NCBI GenBank assembly: GCA_000727475.1
Contig: KL647292.1
Location: forward strand, 2,011,186-2,075,185
Direction of reading: 5' to 3'
From: Sarcocystis neurona
Taxonomy: Eukaryota > Apicomplexa > Conoidasida > Eucoccidiorida > Sarcocystidae
Length of the DNA: 64,000 bases
The notes beneath the pieces are model-generated. The model worked only from the letters and a program-made list of their open reading frames with translations. It was not told the DNA's origin and did no database searches. Shown piece by piece: positions 47,001 to 59,869 of this stretch (positions within the stretch are counted from its first letter, which is position 1; each line of letters begins with the position of its first letter). The position numbers and the translations under genes were made by a program.

Positions 47001-50000
47001 GCACGCTGTTTGCACGAAGCGGATAGTGTGCGCCAGGAAATGAAGTTGTTACGCTGCTACACATGTAGCTCAATAGACTCAAAGCAAGCTTAGCGTACGT
47101 CCACTTCACACGAAAATAAACAGGAGCCCGCCCTCTGGCGGGCGGGCGTACATACGGACGTGTGTGTACCTACATGTAGTCGTGTGCCTACACGCCTGTG
47201 CTGTTACTTACTTTTTCGGCAGTTTCGAATGTGGCCTCAGCTCTCTCTTCCGGGGTCATGTTGTTCGACTTCATGCAGACAAGTTGCACTTGTTTTCTCA
47301 AAGTGCAAATGCCTGATTTGCTTGTAAGAAAATTGTCACACGTCGGTCGGTCCATTTCAACAACGACTACTTGATCTGCCAACTGAAACCAGAAGGACGC
47401 ATATAGACACAACTATCACGAAACACGTGATAAGCAGCTCTGGAATTGCACTTATCAGCACAAGCACATACGCATGCTTGGGCGCTGTACGTGAAACTAT
47501 ATTTTTGCATGTGTATGCGTACATATATGCATATTTACATATATATATATATGTAGACATGTGTGTGTATATAATGTGTGGCAGCACGATGGAGACAGCT
47601 GGGATCACTTAACATAACACGTCTGGATACACTCTACTGAGAGTGTCTGAGGACACTCAACTAAAAAGGGAATGCGCTGCGTATGAATCCGACCACTCCG
47701 TGCACCACCCCAGGAGATGCGGAAGAACCTGCGACACAGACTCACCACCTGCCAACAAAGCATCGACAGTAGAATTTTGTGTACGCGTGTACCTGAGTGG
47801 TCCTACAGTACGACTTTCCTCACAGTGAGCGTCGATATCAGCGCATGTGCACATGTGAACGTGAGTGGTCCTAAAAACGAATTTGCTCACAGTTGAGTTA
47901 AGAACTTGTCCAAGATACACGCCTCCTGTGAGTCTCTCTACCGTACAGGCAATGAGCACCATCTACTACCATGGCGAGGAAGACTACCTCGCAACTGCAT
48001 CGAATGTATATCAGCAGGGATAGAGCGGTAGAACAACTCGGATGGACGAGCTGCGGCAGAACGCTCTTCAAAAAGCAGCATGCGTTACACTAGCATACAA
48101 AAAATTATACTCAATCGCCCTAGCACTCACAGATGCACCGCGCAGACACATCGAGACTTTTCGACAGGTCGGAATGCCTAGCACGGTTTTCCCGGAATCC
48201 AAGGACTACTCAAAGCAGACCATCCAAGAAGAATTTCTACTCAAGTGTGTGAGTGGACACAAGCATTTCTGTACGCATACACAAACACTGTCAACGTCGT
48301 AAGTACTCATAGGTTTCCCGAAATCAGCAGCAGCTGCAAGCGGGACTTGCCTCAGCGATACTTGAAAGATTGGAGGGAATTCCAATAGCAACAACAATTT
48401 TTCCTTTGACTGCAGCAGAAAAAACCTCTTCCATTTGCCTCTTCGCGTGACGTCTTATCGCTTCGCCGGCTGCGGCGTCGGAATCGACTGCTGCTTCTGG
48501 AGACGGGAGGCGACAGACTTCTTCCATTGTAGCGGATTTGGCTTGTGTGTGTTCTGGGGCGACAAACACGAGGCTCCACACAATCAAAAGTGAAACAGTG
48601 GAACGACCAAGTGCACACAAAACCAAACGTTCATACACGCGTGTATACCGAGACGTGCACAACCGAGGAGAACGTATGTGATTACACTCAACCGCGTCAA
48701 CGCGTTTATGGGCGTAGAGGAAACAAGGTAATCAGCCCGCAGAAGTAGCTGCACGTCACGCGGCTTCTGAGAGCAAATGTTGTGCCAACTAGCATTATAT
48801 AAAACACTAGCAGTGTAGCTGTATGTGTACACCTAGGAGACCAGCCAAGCGTTGGAAGGCCAGCCCCATTTTGTTGATCCAAAGCACGCTGTCGTTTGTA
48901 CTGTACCGCGACCCTGTATACGTCGTGACGTTCAGTCTGCTTTGAATTAGTTCCTTCCTACATACTTTGTCGACTAGTAAATCTATGAGAGAGACTTGCT
49001 GCCAGTTTGCGCCTCCTTCTTACGGTGTTCGTCCGTTTTCAGTCACGACGTGTCGTTCATTCAGTCTGCACTGAATTACTTCCATTCTATGTGCCTTCTC
49101 GGCTAGTAAATTCATGAGAGAGGCTTTCTGACAGTATGCTCCTCCTTCTTACGCTATGCGTCCGTTTTCAGTCACCACGGCTGAACGACACAGCTTCACG
49201 CCTTCGTTACCGGAAAACGTCTCAACGCAGGTGTGGTGCTATAGGCTTGTAGCAGACGTCAGCTAGTGACACTGGAAGCAAGAGGCGTGTAAACCTGGCA
49301 ATATGTGTGAAAGCGTCGAAGCCGCTGTTAATTCTGACTACACATATGCAGCAGCAAAACCCGTACGCCCGTCTGCTTCTATGCGTAGAAGCCTGTACAC
49401 AACTACATGCGGTGTACAACAGCCAGACGCAGACATGCCTGCACAGGTTACAGCTACCGGTCTTGGCTTCTCGACACAGACATACGGCCGTACACCTCTG
49501 ACTCATACGTATGCTATGGGTGGTTTGATTTCTGCATACTTACAACGTAGAGTCAGTCCCCCAACACTATACATATATATATATATACATACGTACGTAC
49601 GTATGGCCATTACTTTGCGTCAGAACCATCGCATATGCTGACACGTAAGCAAACAAGATGTTTTTCACGCAGCCACTTGAGAATTCCTCTGGCTCTCAAG
49701 CACTCTGTCTACCCTGTATATACGGTTTCTGTCTGACTTTTTCATCGGATAAGTCATTTCTACACACGTTGAATACGTAACTACTCATTTACACTACATC
49801 GTCGCCCATGCACCTGCATCTCTCAGTCACGCTATACGTCAGTAATTACATACCCTTTCATCAACTCAATGGCAAGTCTAGTACACACGCCCGTTCACGC
49901 GTACGCGGGGGCAGCTGCACTTTTCGTTTCCAGGATGCGCATACATAGGCTCGCACATCGCCGAATATACAACCCTGCTCAAGAGGGTGTGTTTTGGATA

Positions 50001-53000
50001 CAATTCGAAGTCAGTAACCACGAAAAGCAACAACGAGTCTGAAAGTCTGTGCGTAAGGTGCACATATGTCTGACGCAGCAGAGATCAAGTGACAAAAAAT
50101 TTCACCAGCCTTTACCTTCACCGGACGTATCGCAGTCCTTTGAAGTGCAGGTCAGATTAAGGATCTCTTCTGCGACGGTGGCTCTTGCGCTTGATTCTTC
50201 TTGTTCGCAAAAAGCTTTCAACGCCTCAGCAGTGAGATGTTGAAATTTAGAATCAGCGGGCATCTTTAGTGTATTTTTATCTCCTTCCTGTCCAGAGGAA
50301 GGTGAGGCTGCGACGTGTTCAGAGAAGGAGGACATGACTACACCATTATTTTTCACCGTGAAGGCAGATGCTTGTGGGCTCGCCGCTCCAGATTCTTCAT
50401 TCTGTGATAACACCCGGTTCCCATGATACGCCGTCCCAACAGTAAGTAAATTCGTTGCCGGTTTCGCACTCGGCGAAGAAGTCACAGCGGTTTTCGGGTT
50501 CGCAGATTCTTCACTCCGCGGCAGTGCTGCTGGGAAAGGCTCTTCTGACTTCCAAGAAGAGGATGTCCCAATACTAAGTGGATTCTTTGCTGGTTTCGTA
50601 CCAGGCGAAGACGTGACAATAACGTTCGGATTCCCAGGAAAAGATATCCGTGGACTGGGTGCAGTTCTACCTGACATACCCATCCGACGGGGGGCACCTT
50701 CAGCCGTCGGTGAAGACGTCAAAGGAGCAACTCCTTCTGCATCGAGAGGGGAATACAAAGTCACACGTCCTGTGTATGTGTACGACTGGTTCCTCATTTA
50801 TGCTCGAGAGCTCTAAATGTGCGGAATCACAGAAACCATCAAGCCGCGTATTTGAATCACGTACCTACATCGCCAGATGCTGCCGGGAGGCTCACTTCAC
50901 GGAAGTTGTTCACATACGTGTAACCAGAACAATACGTACGTGTCCGAATCACGTACGTTCATTCACACATACTCCTGCATGGACAAACTACGAGAACAAA
51001 CGTAAGACATGGGCTCTTGCGCGTACTTCGGCGCGCCGAGTATGCCGTGAGCGCCTCTCACATAGTAAATGCTACCACCACTTACATCAGATTCTGCACG
51101 TGGTTACGCGTAACTGCTGCTGGCAATGAATGTAGGTAGACGCACTGAAAGTGGACGGTCCTTGCATATACAGCGCGTCCCGAAAAGTTCCGGCGTGGTC
51201 GTTGTGACGGGCGCGTACACACAGAGGGAAGTTAGACGTGCACGCAGACCAAAAATAAGGTAATGGACGTGTAGTCATACACCACATAGCCGTGCCGTTG
51301 AATCGTGCGACTCCCATCTCGTGCCGACACACCACGCCGTGGTTGATGCATCTTCGTGGAAAGACCAGTGTTCTACCCGCTCTTTTACATTGATCAATGA
51401 CGCGGGCCAAGTCCAACACAGCCGCGTGGCCGCAGCTGATTCACTGGGGCGACCGTATTCGATTCACTGAGTCAGTACGGGCGGAAGAACATTTGAAAGT
51501 GAGATGTCATCTGGTTTACAAACAAAACAAACCGTTTCTCCCTCATACTCTAGAGATACGAGTCACAAGCTTGTCGCTATCGAATGGTTGCGTACGTGTC
51601 TACTCGCCTGCCGACCCGGTAGCTACAACTCATGGGGTAGCAGCTAGAAACTCTGTTACGCACAATTCTTCGTAACGACACGGGTGCCCCTAATTTGTCT
51701 CTTGAGCTTTATAAGAGTAAGCAAACAACGGCGACACCGGGGCCCACACCAAGTCAGGTGGAACTTTACTTCCTGCTTGATATTCTTAGAAGAAGTTCGA
51801 CGTGTGGGTATTTTCTCTGTGTGCAACGTCTTCTCCGAACGCGCGCAGGTCTCCGTAGCACGCCCTATCCAAAACACCTTCACTTGCAAACACTTTACAC
51901 GTATCGTGTGACTCGACGGCCTCCAGAACCACTAACTAGTGAAAAATAAGGACGGCGGTCTACCGCTTTCACCTAACTCTTCACCCGCTCTTTGTGGGAG
52001 CACATAAGAAAATATATACATATATATATATATGTACACTTTCTTGAGGTAGAGAGTGTCAGACCCGCGCGTACGCCTGAGGTACGCACGTGAATGCACA
52101 CACGCAGAAGCAGTACTTCTCGTACGTGCAACACGTTTCTGTTTCTAAACTGGCATAGATGCGTACGAAAGTGTCTTACTGGCTTGACTTCCGAACGAGA
52201 ATGGTCCTGATGTTTGTTCGACTGCCAGTACAACATGCGTACACAGAACCAAAGCGGCGGCGGCTGCTGCAAACAGCAGCTGAGGCTTGATCCAGCTTTC
52301 ACACTCCATTTCATGGCCCTGCGAATGCTGCCGAAAAGCTCATCAAGTTGAGAAGACGTACTCTTACTCCGCAAGCTGCTTGAGGCTCCCAGTGCGCGTC
52401 TGATACAATACGCGTACGCATCTTACCCCGATGCTCTCCTGCTCCTGACTTCACCCTTGGTAGCCGTAAGCAGCTGTACTACTTCTAGAAAAGTAGAGGG
52501 AGCAGATGTAGCTGGAGTCTCACCGGTGGAGCTGAAAATGCACCCGCCGTTGTGTTGCCACTACTAGTCTCTTACGACTACATTCCTAAAACGGGAGATT
52601 CCTTTAAAAAATTCAACTCACACAGCTACAAGGCTGGAGTCAGCCGAGCAAAGAAATAATTGCCAAAAGGCCTCCATGAATTAGGCAACTAGTTTCGGTA
52701 GACTCAAGGGGCACAAGCAGAAGTCCTCATCGTGGTTCGTGAAAACAGGCGGTCAGTCTAGCCACGCACTTCGGTGAGGTATCTCGAAAGCAATGAAGAG
52801 TCTGTGTGAGACTTAAGAACAGGACAAAATTTCACCTCGTAAAAACTGAGTGCATGATATGTGACGTAGGATCTACACCTTCCGGCATCTTCCCCTTCTG
52901 GGAAGCATTGCAGAGGTGCACGTCTCAAATCCCAGGGTCACGCGCTTCTAGGTCGCAGCAGGGACCACAAGTGCGCTAGCTTTCGTCAGCATCTCTCGAC

Positions 53001-54737
53001 TGTTACTGACGTTGCGCCGGAATTTTAAAATATTGCTCAACGGTAACTGTATACAGATTTCGACATGCTACTATGACATCTGTTTCACTTACGCGAAGAC
53101 CTGTGCGAACGTATCACCGTCTGCTCTTTCAGTTAGAGAAAACGCCCCTGCGTGTCGACAGCGTACAGCGGTAAGAAACGTGAGACACTCTTGGAGTGTA
53201 ATGAGATAATAGTGGAAGTGCCGTTGCTGTATACAGCTGTAGGCGGAGCGTGGTGTATGCTCTTCTGCTCGAATCAATAACGAGCGCTCGGCGGGAGTGA
53301 AGAAGAGCAGCATACGCTGCTGCAGTACAGCCGGCAGAGCAACAGATAAGGTGCGGCTGCTTTAGCCAAACGCGTGTTCACCACCGCTGTAATGTGCATT
53401 TTACTAATATCAAATGAACGGACCCCTCAAAATAAAAAGTGAATGTGCTCCACCATAGTTTACGAGAACAAGTTGCAAGTGTTTCGCTCTTAACGAGTAG
53501 CGAACCTTCACTGAATTGTGCCGCGCACAGTGCACCTGAGCCTTCTAGAACCATAAACGGCTCCCTCAGATTACGTATTTCTAAGTCGGCCGGCTGAAAT
53601 TTGGCAGCGCTTCCTTTCTGATATATGTAGGTCAGAGTCAGCTAGCGGGCGTGCTGCAGCGACAGGAGTTGCTTTCTTGGGTGTTTCGCCGCGCCGCTCG
53701 CGTATGTAGCCGCTAACGTCATTTTACGTTTCTTTGTCACTGTGGCAGCTACGCCGTTTGAAACATACTTCCTCTCTGTTCAGTTCCCCTGAAGGAGGCC
53801 GTCCTCCGACTGTGTACTGCTGGCACACCTCCCGCAGCGACTGAGTTCATGTGGATACCCGTCGTCAGTTAGAGGTGTGTAGCAGCGCTTCTTGCCATCT
53901 CGTGATGGCTCTGTAGGAAGGAAGTTTCTGTATCACTTTAGGTGTCCAGTCTGTTGCTCCATGACGAGATGTTAGCAGTGGTTAGCAATCACAGCAAATG
54001 TGGGTACGGCAACAAGCTGTTTCATGAAGTCTCTGTATGTCACGTATGCATAGGGTATGTATGTATATATACGTATATATGTGTGTATATATATAGAGAG
54101 AGAGATAGATAGGAAAATATGCATATCTTTAATATACCGATGACTCACCCCAAGCTTACCAATGTTGCTCATATCGACTCCTTCCTCATGCAGCAAAATT
54201 TGATACGCGGCCTCCACACACAGTAACAGCTGCCCAGAATTGGTTTCGAGAATTTGTGACACGCCCTTGTCAGTATCTATTTGACCGCTGCAGAGGCTCG
54301 AGGCCGATACGTCAATACCGGTATACAAGTTGCTCTTGTCAGCTTACGAAGAATCTCACCGGCGCCTCTGGATTCTTCGTGTTCGACTGAGTACTGCTAC
54401 TTTTTTTTGTGTGTAGCTGGATAGCTGCGCTTCAGCAAAAAGGATCAACAGAAACTCTACGTTTGGCTGCCCGTCCAGTATTGATGTGGCACCTAACATG
54501 CTGTGAATCGACGGCCATGCTAGAAAGGATGCCATGTTGCGAACAGAGCGTCACCTCTAACAACAGCTACGTGCGGGGACATGATACAGCTACCGCTTGG
54601 AATTTCGAAACTCGTGTAATTCTTTATCGTCTTATGATCTCCTGGGTGAGCAGTTCTTTACTCCTGTGCAAATATGCTGATGGAGGTGTCGGATCGGAAA
54701 GTTCATTGTAGAGAGCATGTCTATTACTACGGTTCAT
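41098..54737 (-). CDS. Unrecognised 18-exon gene, about 1222 aa
   Basis: Exons in transcript order: 54737-54662, 54342-54160, 52484-52427, 52375-52180, 50785-50116, 48553-48362, 47937-47891, 47382-47212, 47103-46849, 46459-46241, 45606-45286, 45221-44985, 44848-44740, 44696-44531, 43568-43312, 42100-41965, 41517-41380, 41335-41098. Every junction is GT-AG and phases agree through to TGA. Best-supported are 47382-45286, where each boundary is strong (GTAAGT, GTGAGT, TTTCCTGCCCAG, TTTTTCCTTCAG) and the protein runs on smoothly. Residues ~172-395 are a Ser/Pro/Thr-rich linker; the rest is mostly helical (LALQTLVPRFRQELL, RVIDTIAAALEIPHPP, FLEALFGDLVVALRKIES). No signal peptide, membrane segment or known motif was seen and I cannot assign a function. 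The start is uncertain: ATG at 54737 is the first in frame, but the frame is open back to about 54893, and a small exon 55411-55358 (ATG, Gln/Pro-rich, donor GAG|GTGGAT) would splice in phase. The acceptors at 52375 and 42100 are also arguable. Confidence 0.6.
42318..42520. repeat. ~67-bp minisatellite, three imperfect copies
   Basis: Units start at 42320, 42387 and 42455 with GCTGGGCTGT or GCTGGACTGT. Each runs through GTAT-rich sequence to a TACAAAGGGGTCCGCTGAGC-like end; the middle copy differs most. It sits in the intron between the exons at 43312 and 42100 of the 18-exon gene. Confidence 0.75.
48922..49179. repeat. 129-bp tandem duplication, two copies
   Basis: TTCAGTCTGC at 48931 recurs at 49060, and GTCCGTTTTCAGTCACGACG ending at 49050 recurs with one change ending at 49179, giving a unit of 129. 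The copies are similar (CTAGTAAATCTATGAGAGAG against CTAGTAAATTCATGAGAGAG) with scattered substitutions. It lies in the intron between the exons at 50116 and 48553 of the 18-exon gene. Confidence 0.88.
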
Positions 54738-55357
54738 TCTGCGCACGAGCAGATGCTCGTGCTGTGAGGCTGGGTCAACCTGCTGGGCAGGTGACACAAT
54801 GCGGCACGGAATCAAATTCTGCTGCTGGACCGCGGGGTAGTGACCGGGCAGATGCGCATGCCCATGTGAGAAGCTCACCTTCTACGCACTAAACAATATT
54901 CAAGCACACACAAAGAACGTACCATTCCGGCTGCGGCAGGTTCCTTGCTTCTTGTGTGCTGCTTTCACATCATGTCGCGCTGCCTTTCTTACCACCCCAC
55001 ACAAGGCGTCGGCTGCCACGTGACACTTCCAGGTGTGAACTTGGGTTCACAGCTCGTGCACGTGGCTGGAATAGGATGTCCTCGCTGTGCTTGCAGGAAA
55101 CAGTGTGCCGCGCATTCTGCAGTCCTCCTGCTGTAGACCTCCACAGCCGCAGCAGAAAGCGCGGCTGCTATTCTACATGGTTTTTACAAAAAGATTTTCC
55201 ACGCCGGGGTTCTACATGCCGCTCCTTGGTTTTCTGCTGCTGTTGCTGAGTTCTGCGCCCCCCTAATATCTCCTGTGGTGCTGAGTGGTGTCGCACGGTT
55301 TCAACCACGCACTCAGCTGCTACGATAAGCCGTGGGCGCTCATTTTGAATAATCCAC

Positions 55358-55411
55358 CTCAGCTCTGCTCGGCTGACCAGCGCCGTATGCCTGTGGCTGC
55401 TGCACAGGCAT
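55358..55411 (-). CDS. Possible first coding exon of the 18-exon gene
   Basis: An ATG at 55411 opens an 18-codon Gln/Pro/Ala-rich segment ending before GTGGAT, in phase 0. Downstream, several acceptors in 54740-54893 (for example CCCGCGGTCCAG and CACCTGCCCAG) would also join in phase 0 to a frame rich in Gln and Pro. The match in phase and style is suggestive only. On the opposite strand the same bases give a 108-codon frame (55285-55611). Confidence 0.3.
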
Positions 55412-58400
55412 TGCAGTGCGCTGTAGCAAAGGAAATTAGACAAATACTGCATACGAAGTCGCTGCGGAACCAGATTGTGAGTCTCGCGCGCCTTGTGGCA
55501 CTCCGCATGTTGCGCCATACACGTGTGCAGGTTAGCAGTGTTTCTTCTCTCGACATCCCGTGTACCGCCTTCTACGCACTGCAGACATATCGCGTAATAC
55601 AGTTTCTTTAGGCGTTGTTTTGTGGTGATTCACCGATTACATGCTGGTTTCATCTTGCCTCACTACGCCGTCGCTTTTGCACCGGATCGGCTGCGTGGTC
55701 CTTCCGAGCTGTGCTGGTGTGATACGGATGCTGAAGGTGCAATACGCTTTCTCGATCCTTTCGTGTAACTGTTCCTCGTAAAATCTGCGCTGTTGTGCAC
55801 CACACCATTCACGCGGAAGCGGGTGCTGCTACAATTCGACGCATTGTTGCTGAACCCAGAGATTGTATTCAGGATGGCAGTCTGCATGTGTTGCTTACTT
55901 ATGTATATATTCTCGTAGATATGATGGCTTCTCGCTGGCGCTGAAGTGTTAGTTCTATCTAGCTGGGCTGCCTTTCTGTGCGGGACCGATTTTAGTAAGT
56001 CGTTCGTGTTTGTGCCCTGCGTGCAGGATGTATTTACTCTGCTGTGATGTTCCGCGATATTTCTTTTGCATACTTTTGACTGCTGCTTGTTCCTGATCAA
56101 GGTTACCCTGCAGTATCGGAAAATCGATTCTCCGCTAAATGTTACACCTGCGCTGCTCGCGCCCCTGATCTAGCTGCGAATGTGTGTAATGCTGCAGGTA
56201 TCCCGTTATGTCGCCAAGCAGATAGCATAGTCATTAGAGTGTATCTCGTCCTGCTAAGCATTTCTTTCCTAGGAGCTCCGTGCGATGTTGGCGCTGCTGT
56301 CGTCTTCACACCTATGTATCCGCGATGCTGTAAAATCTGATGTGCTTCACTGCACTTACTTCGCTGTACTCTCGTGTTGTATCCTCGAATTCTGGGGGAG
56401 CTCATCACTGAAGGTTCAGCCACCTCAGGTCGTTCGACTGCACTACGATGTATGCACTCCTGTATTGCTCGCAAGCCATTAACTGCGACGTGGTTGCTTC
56501 ACATCCGTATAGGGTTTTCTGTTGAGTTTTGTGGATCCACCGCGACATCGTCGATGATATCTTACGATGTAGCCCCAAGCTCTCAACTAGATCGTTGTAA
56601 CATCGGAGTCACGCCACTTGTTGCTACTGAACCTCTGCAAATCAGGCAGCAGCGAAGCGGCCACCTGGATTACAGGATAGGTCACTGTGTTGCGGCAAGT
56701 TCATTAGAGTTCTGTGAACATTCACGACTGAACCTGAAACGGGGTGTGCTCATTGCCTCCAGGCCATCATTGTCACATTCTACTCCTCGCTCACCTAGAT
56801 TTCCCTGGCTCAGACATTCGCCGTCCGCCCCTGTAGCAACGCATTTTTACTGGACATCGCGACACTGTGGTCTTCCTGATTCACGCACTGTTGCTCTGCC
56901 ACATGTTCTACAGTGCTTGTGCTACTCTTGCTGCCTCGAAACTGGTGTCGCCACCTCTGGCAGTCCTGTGTATAGTCACCGGACATTTATCCGGCCCATG
57001 TTGCGATTGCTAATATTCCAGTCTAACAACCTGCCTCCCTTTACACATCTTAGACGTCATGTTTAGCCGTTTTTCTATTATCCCTCCTACCGGCAGTTTC
57101 TCATACATACACACATTATTGCAGATGCCGCCACTGTGACGGCACTCCTGCGGATTTCAAAGCAGTGCTGCAATCGTGGTACGGCTGCTCCGAGCAATGC
57201 TGTTGGTCACGCTGCCGCGTTTGCTGCTGGTGACACTGCTGTTGTCGCTGGGGACGCTGTTGGCTGCGGATGTGGTTGCCGCTACTCTTGCAATAATCAC
57301 AAGGCGCATGCAACCGTCGCCACTTCGGCTGCAGCGGCAACGAATCTGGTCACGCTGCCTCCCTTCATGTGCCAGTGCCCCGAGTGGTATAAGTGGGCGC
57401 GTTTTCTTCGAGGTCCACTCGTGTGAGCTGCGCCTGTGTCTGGTTATTTTTGCAGACGACTACACACAGTACGCGCATGGCGGCGACGGGAGAGTGTGCG
57501 TTGCGCGTGCCGCGTCATGGGTAGAGTGTGGACGTTCTCAATAACGAACGTTGTCGCCGACTTTGTCTCCCAGGGTCACCAAACACCTATATTTCAAACA
57601 GCCAAAATACAGGAACGCCAGACGGGAACATACACACTTTGATGTGGATGCGCACGCGGATATATATGTATACATTTATATATATATGTGCACATCTGTG
57701 TAAATAATATCCATCTGCATTTCGTACGCGCACCGGAAAAATCGAGTGGTACAGAGTTGATATTGTGTCCATCCCCACCCGCGACACGGTCGACGGTTAC
57801 TGCTCCGTAGCACTCGCCGATATTTGTGTACCGGATCTGAGACGAGAGACTGGGCATTTCGTTTCGATGCGCACCTCAGTGTAATTCAGGCGGTTGTTCT
57901 GGCGTTCTGCTTTCGTCCCTTTTGCGTTTCGCTTTCTTCTCCCGGCTCTTGGTATCGGCCGGCATTTTTGTGGCATCCCCTTCCGTCCTGGCAGAGGTTC
58001 TCGTGATGTGGTTTGCCTGCCGGTGTATTTCAGGTGCATACGTGTGCATGTCTCCAGTATTTTGCTTCCCCCAAAAGTGCAGGGGGACGGACATCAGTCA
58101 TGGTGGAAGAATCCACACGTTTGTGTTCCTCTTTCTGTTCCTCCCGGTGTATCTAAACATACATACCTATATGTGTCGACGGATGATAAAGACTGTTTCG
58201 TGTGTACACACGAAGGACGCTCAGTTACCGACGCACAGAGGCGGTAGCTGCAGACTCCGGCTGCTACTGCAGTGCCCGCTTCTATAAGGGCTATCATCAA
58301 AGCTAAAAAATGTGTTCGTCTTCGCTTCGGGTTGTCCAGTGACGACTTTCTACAAACAACTCGCTCTATTTCTCGCTGACTTCCCCACGCACACCCCAAC

Positions 58401-59869
58401 TATGACGAAGTAACTGTTCGTACTTTGTGCATGTACATCCGAGATATTTTGTTCCGTGTTTCTATGCCCAAAGGGTCTCACGTGCGTGGGAAAACGTTGG
58501 AACGTCCGATGGGTGATACACTTGTGAGATCCGCAAAAAAAGCAGTCTTCTCTTTTCGTATGGAAAGACGCATTTCTTTCAGGCAGCACATCTCTCCGCA
58601 TCTGCATTCCGTTCTACTACCCGCTACGCGGCTCCACGACCACAACCGTCATCATTTCTTCATGAACAGCTCCGCTTCTCACCCCTTTATCTTTCACGTC
58701 TTCACGTTCTTCGTCTCTCAGCAGGCTTCGGCAGCAACTCTGGCTCAAGCTAAGGCTGCTGCACTGGGATAGCTGCGTTTAGGGGCTTGCTCAATTGCAC
58801 TGGTCCATCAGCCCCAGCGCACTGACACTCCCTGCTGAATTTCTTGTATATTCTCCATTTTTGTGTACAACTAACTCCAGTGTCTTTGCCGTGAAACCCT
58901 TCGGAATCGCCACACTGCCAGCTGCAGCAGTAGTTTATTGTATGTCCATATCAGAGAACAGGGAGCGTCACCGTAGAAGCACTCTTCGTGTGTATGTCTG
59001 TGTATGTCTGGAACCAATGTCCGTGCCAACATACAGCGTATTCTTTGTTTTAGACACATACATGTCGGCGAGGGAACAGGAGAAGATATCCGGTTTTAAG
59101 GCGTGTATCTGTGTAGCCCAACTGCATAATAAAGAGGTGAAGGAAAAGCGGTACTGTGTGTAAACACACATGTGTACCTGTAGATGTAGGCGTGTCGGAG
59201 AATCACATGGGCGGAGACACACGGCGTCTGTACGCTTGCATGAAAATAGTAGTATCCTTTACATACAGAGACACGCTACGTTAAGGTCCCGACTACGAAC
59301 GAGAGTTGGGGCTCAATGAAGTTTTCGGTGATTGTTGAAGTGCAGGTGCCTACTGAGCAGTAGAGCCGTACACGTAAGTACGTCCACGTGATGATAGGTC
59401 AGTGGGGTACTAGAATTTCCGTCGGTAAAGGCACACTTAATAAACATGCGTGTGTTTAGGCTTGTGTAAATCGTGGAGAGGTAGAACGGTGGAGGAGAGG
59501 ACAACGGAAGCGAAGGAGAAAAAAAGAGTGGGGTAGAGAGTTTTCAGCTCCCGTTCGTCTGGTGTGGCCTTCTGAACTTTGACCTTTATGACTCTGTACT
59601 TTGATGATACTTTCGTTAAGAAGCACGAGCTGAGCAGCACACTGTAGCAACAGCAGCACCGGCGCGTGGGCCTGGCGGGCACATTTGTGATTGTCTGTCC
59701 ATGGCGACGGCATCACTGAACGGACGTGCGCACTGGGCGACGCATGTACATGCCCACTTTCTGTAGCTTATCGCTATCACCTTTAGCAACGAAAAGAGGA
59801 CCGGGGGGACGAAAACAAATGCCTCTGTGTAGCTAACAAATCCGAGGCTGACGCGGTCGACTTGACGAA
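55412..59869. other. Divergent interval between the 18-exon gene and uL29m
   Basis: It should contain promoters for both flanking genes. Within it, 55613-57430 is a decayed triplet-type region (see separate entry). An open frame at 58425-58772 (+), 115 codons opening at GTG and ending in an Ala-rich ATLAQAKAAALG, and - strand frames at 58094-58399 and 57797-58039 are protein-like, but none shows a domain or a phase-compatible partner exon. Upstream of 59870, an open frame at 59437-59682 (-) is unrecognised. Confidence 0.45.
55613..57430. repeat. Decayed GCT/ACT/CTG-type region with many broken protein-like frames
   Basis: All three + frames carry stretches of 35-80 codons rich in Ala, Cys, Leu, Thr and Val, each ended by a stop, and the reading frame shifts between them. 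Examples: 55614-55766 reads HYAVAFAPDRLRGPSELCW after an acceptor-like TTTCTTTAG; ~56097-56343 reads APCDVGAAVVFTPMYP. 57170-57360 is overtly GCT/CTG-rich. The 230-codon frame 56374-57066 is Ser/Leu-rich. I read this as eroded triplet repeat or an eroded gene; I cannot say which. Confidence 0.4.

Noticed and set aside
55285..55611. 108-codon + frame with helical reading
   Set aside because: Starts at GTG, has no partner exon in phase; the opposite strand offers a short ATG exon that fits the neighbouring gene, though neither is proven.
56374..57066. 230-codon + frame, the longest near 56 kb
   Set aside because: Ser/Leu-rich, no motif; lies in the decayed triplet region where all frames look superficially protein-like.
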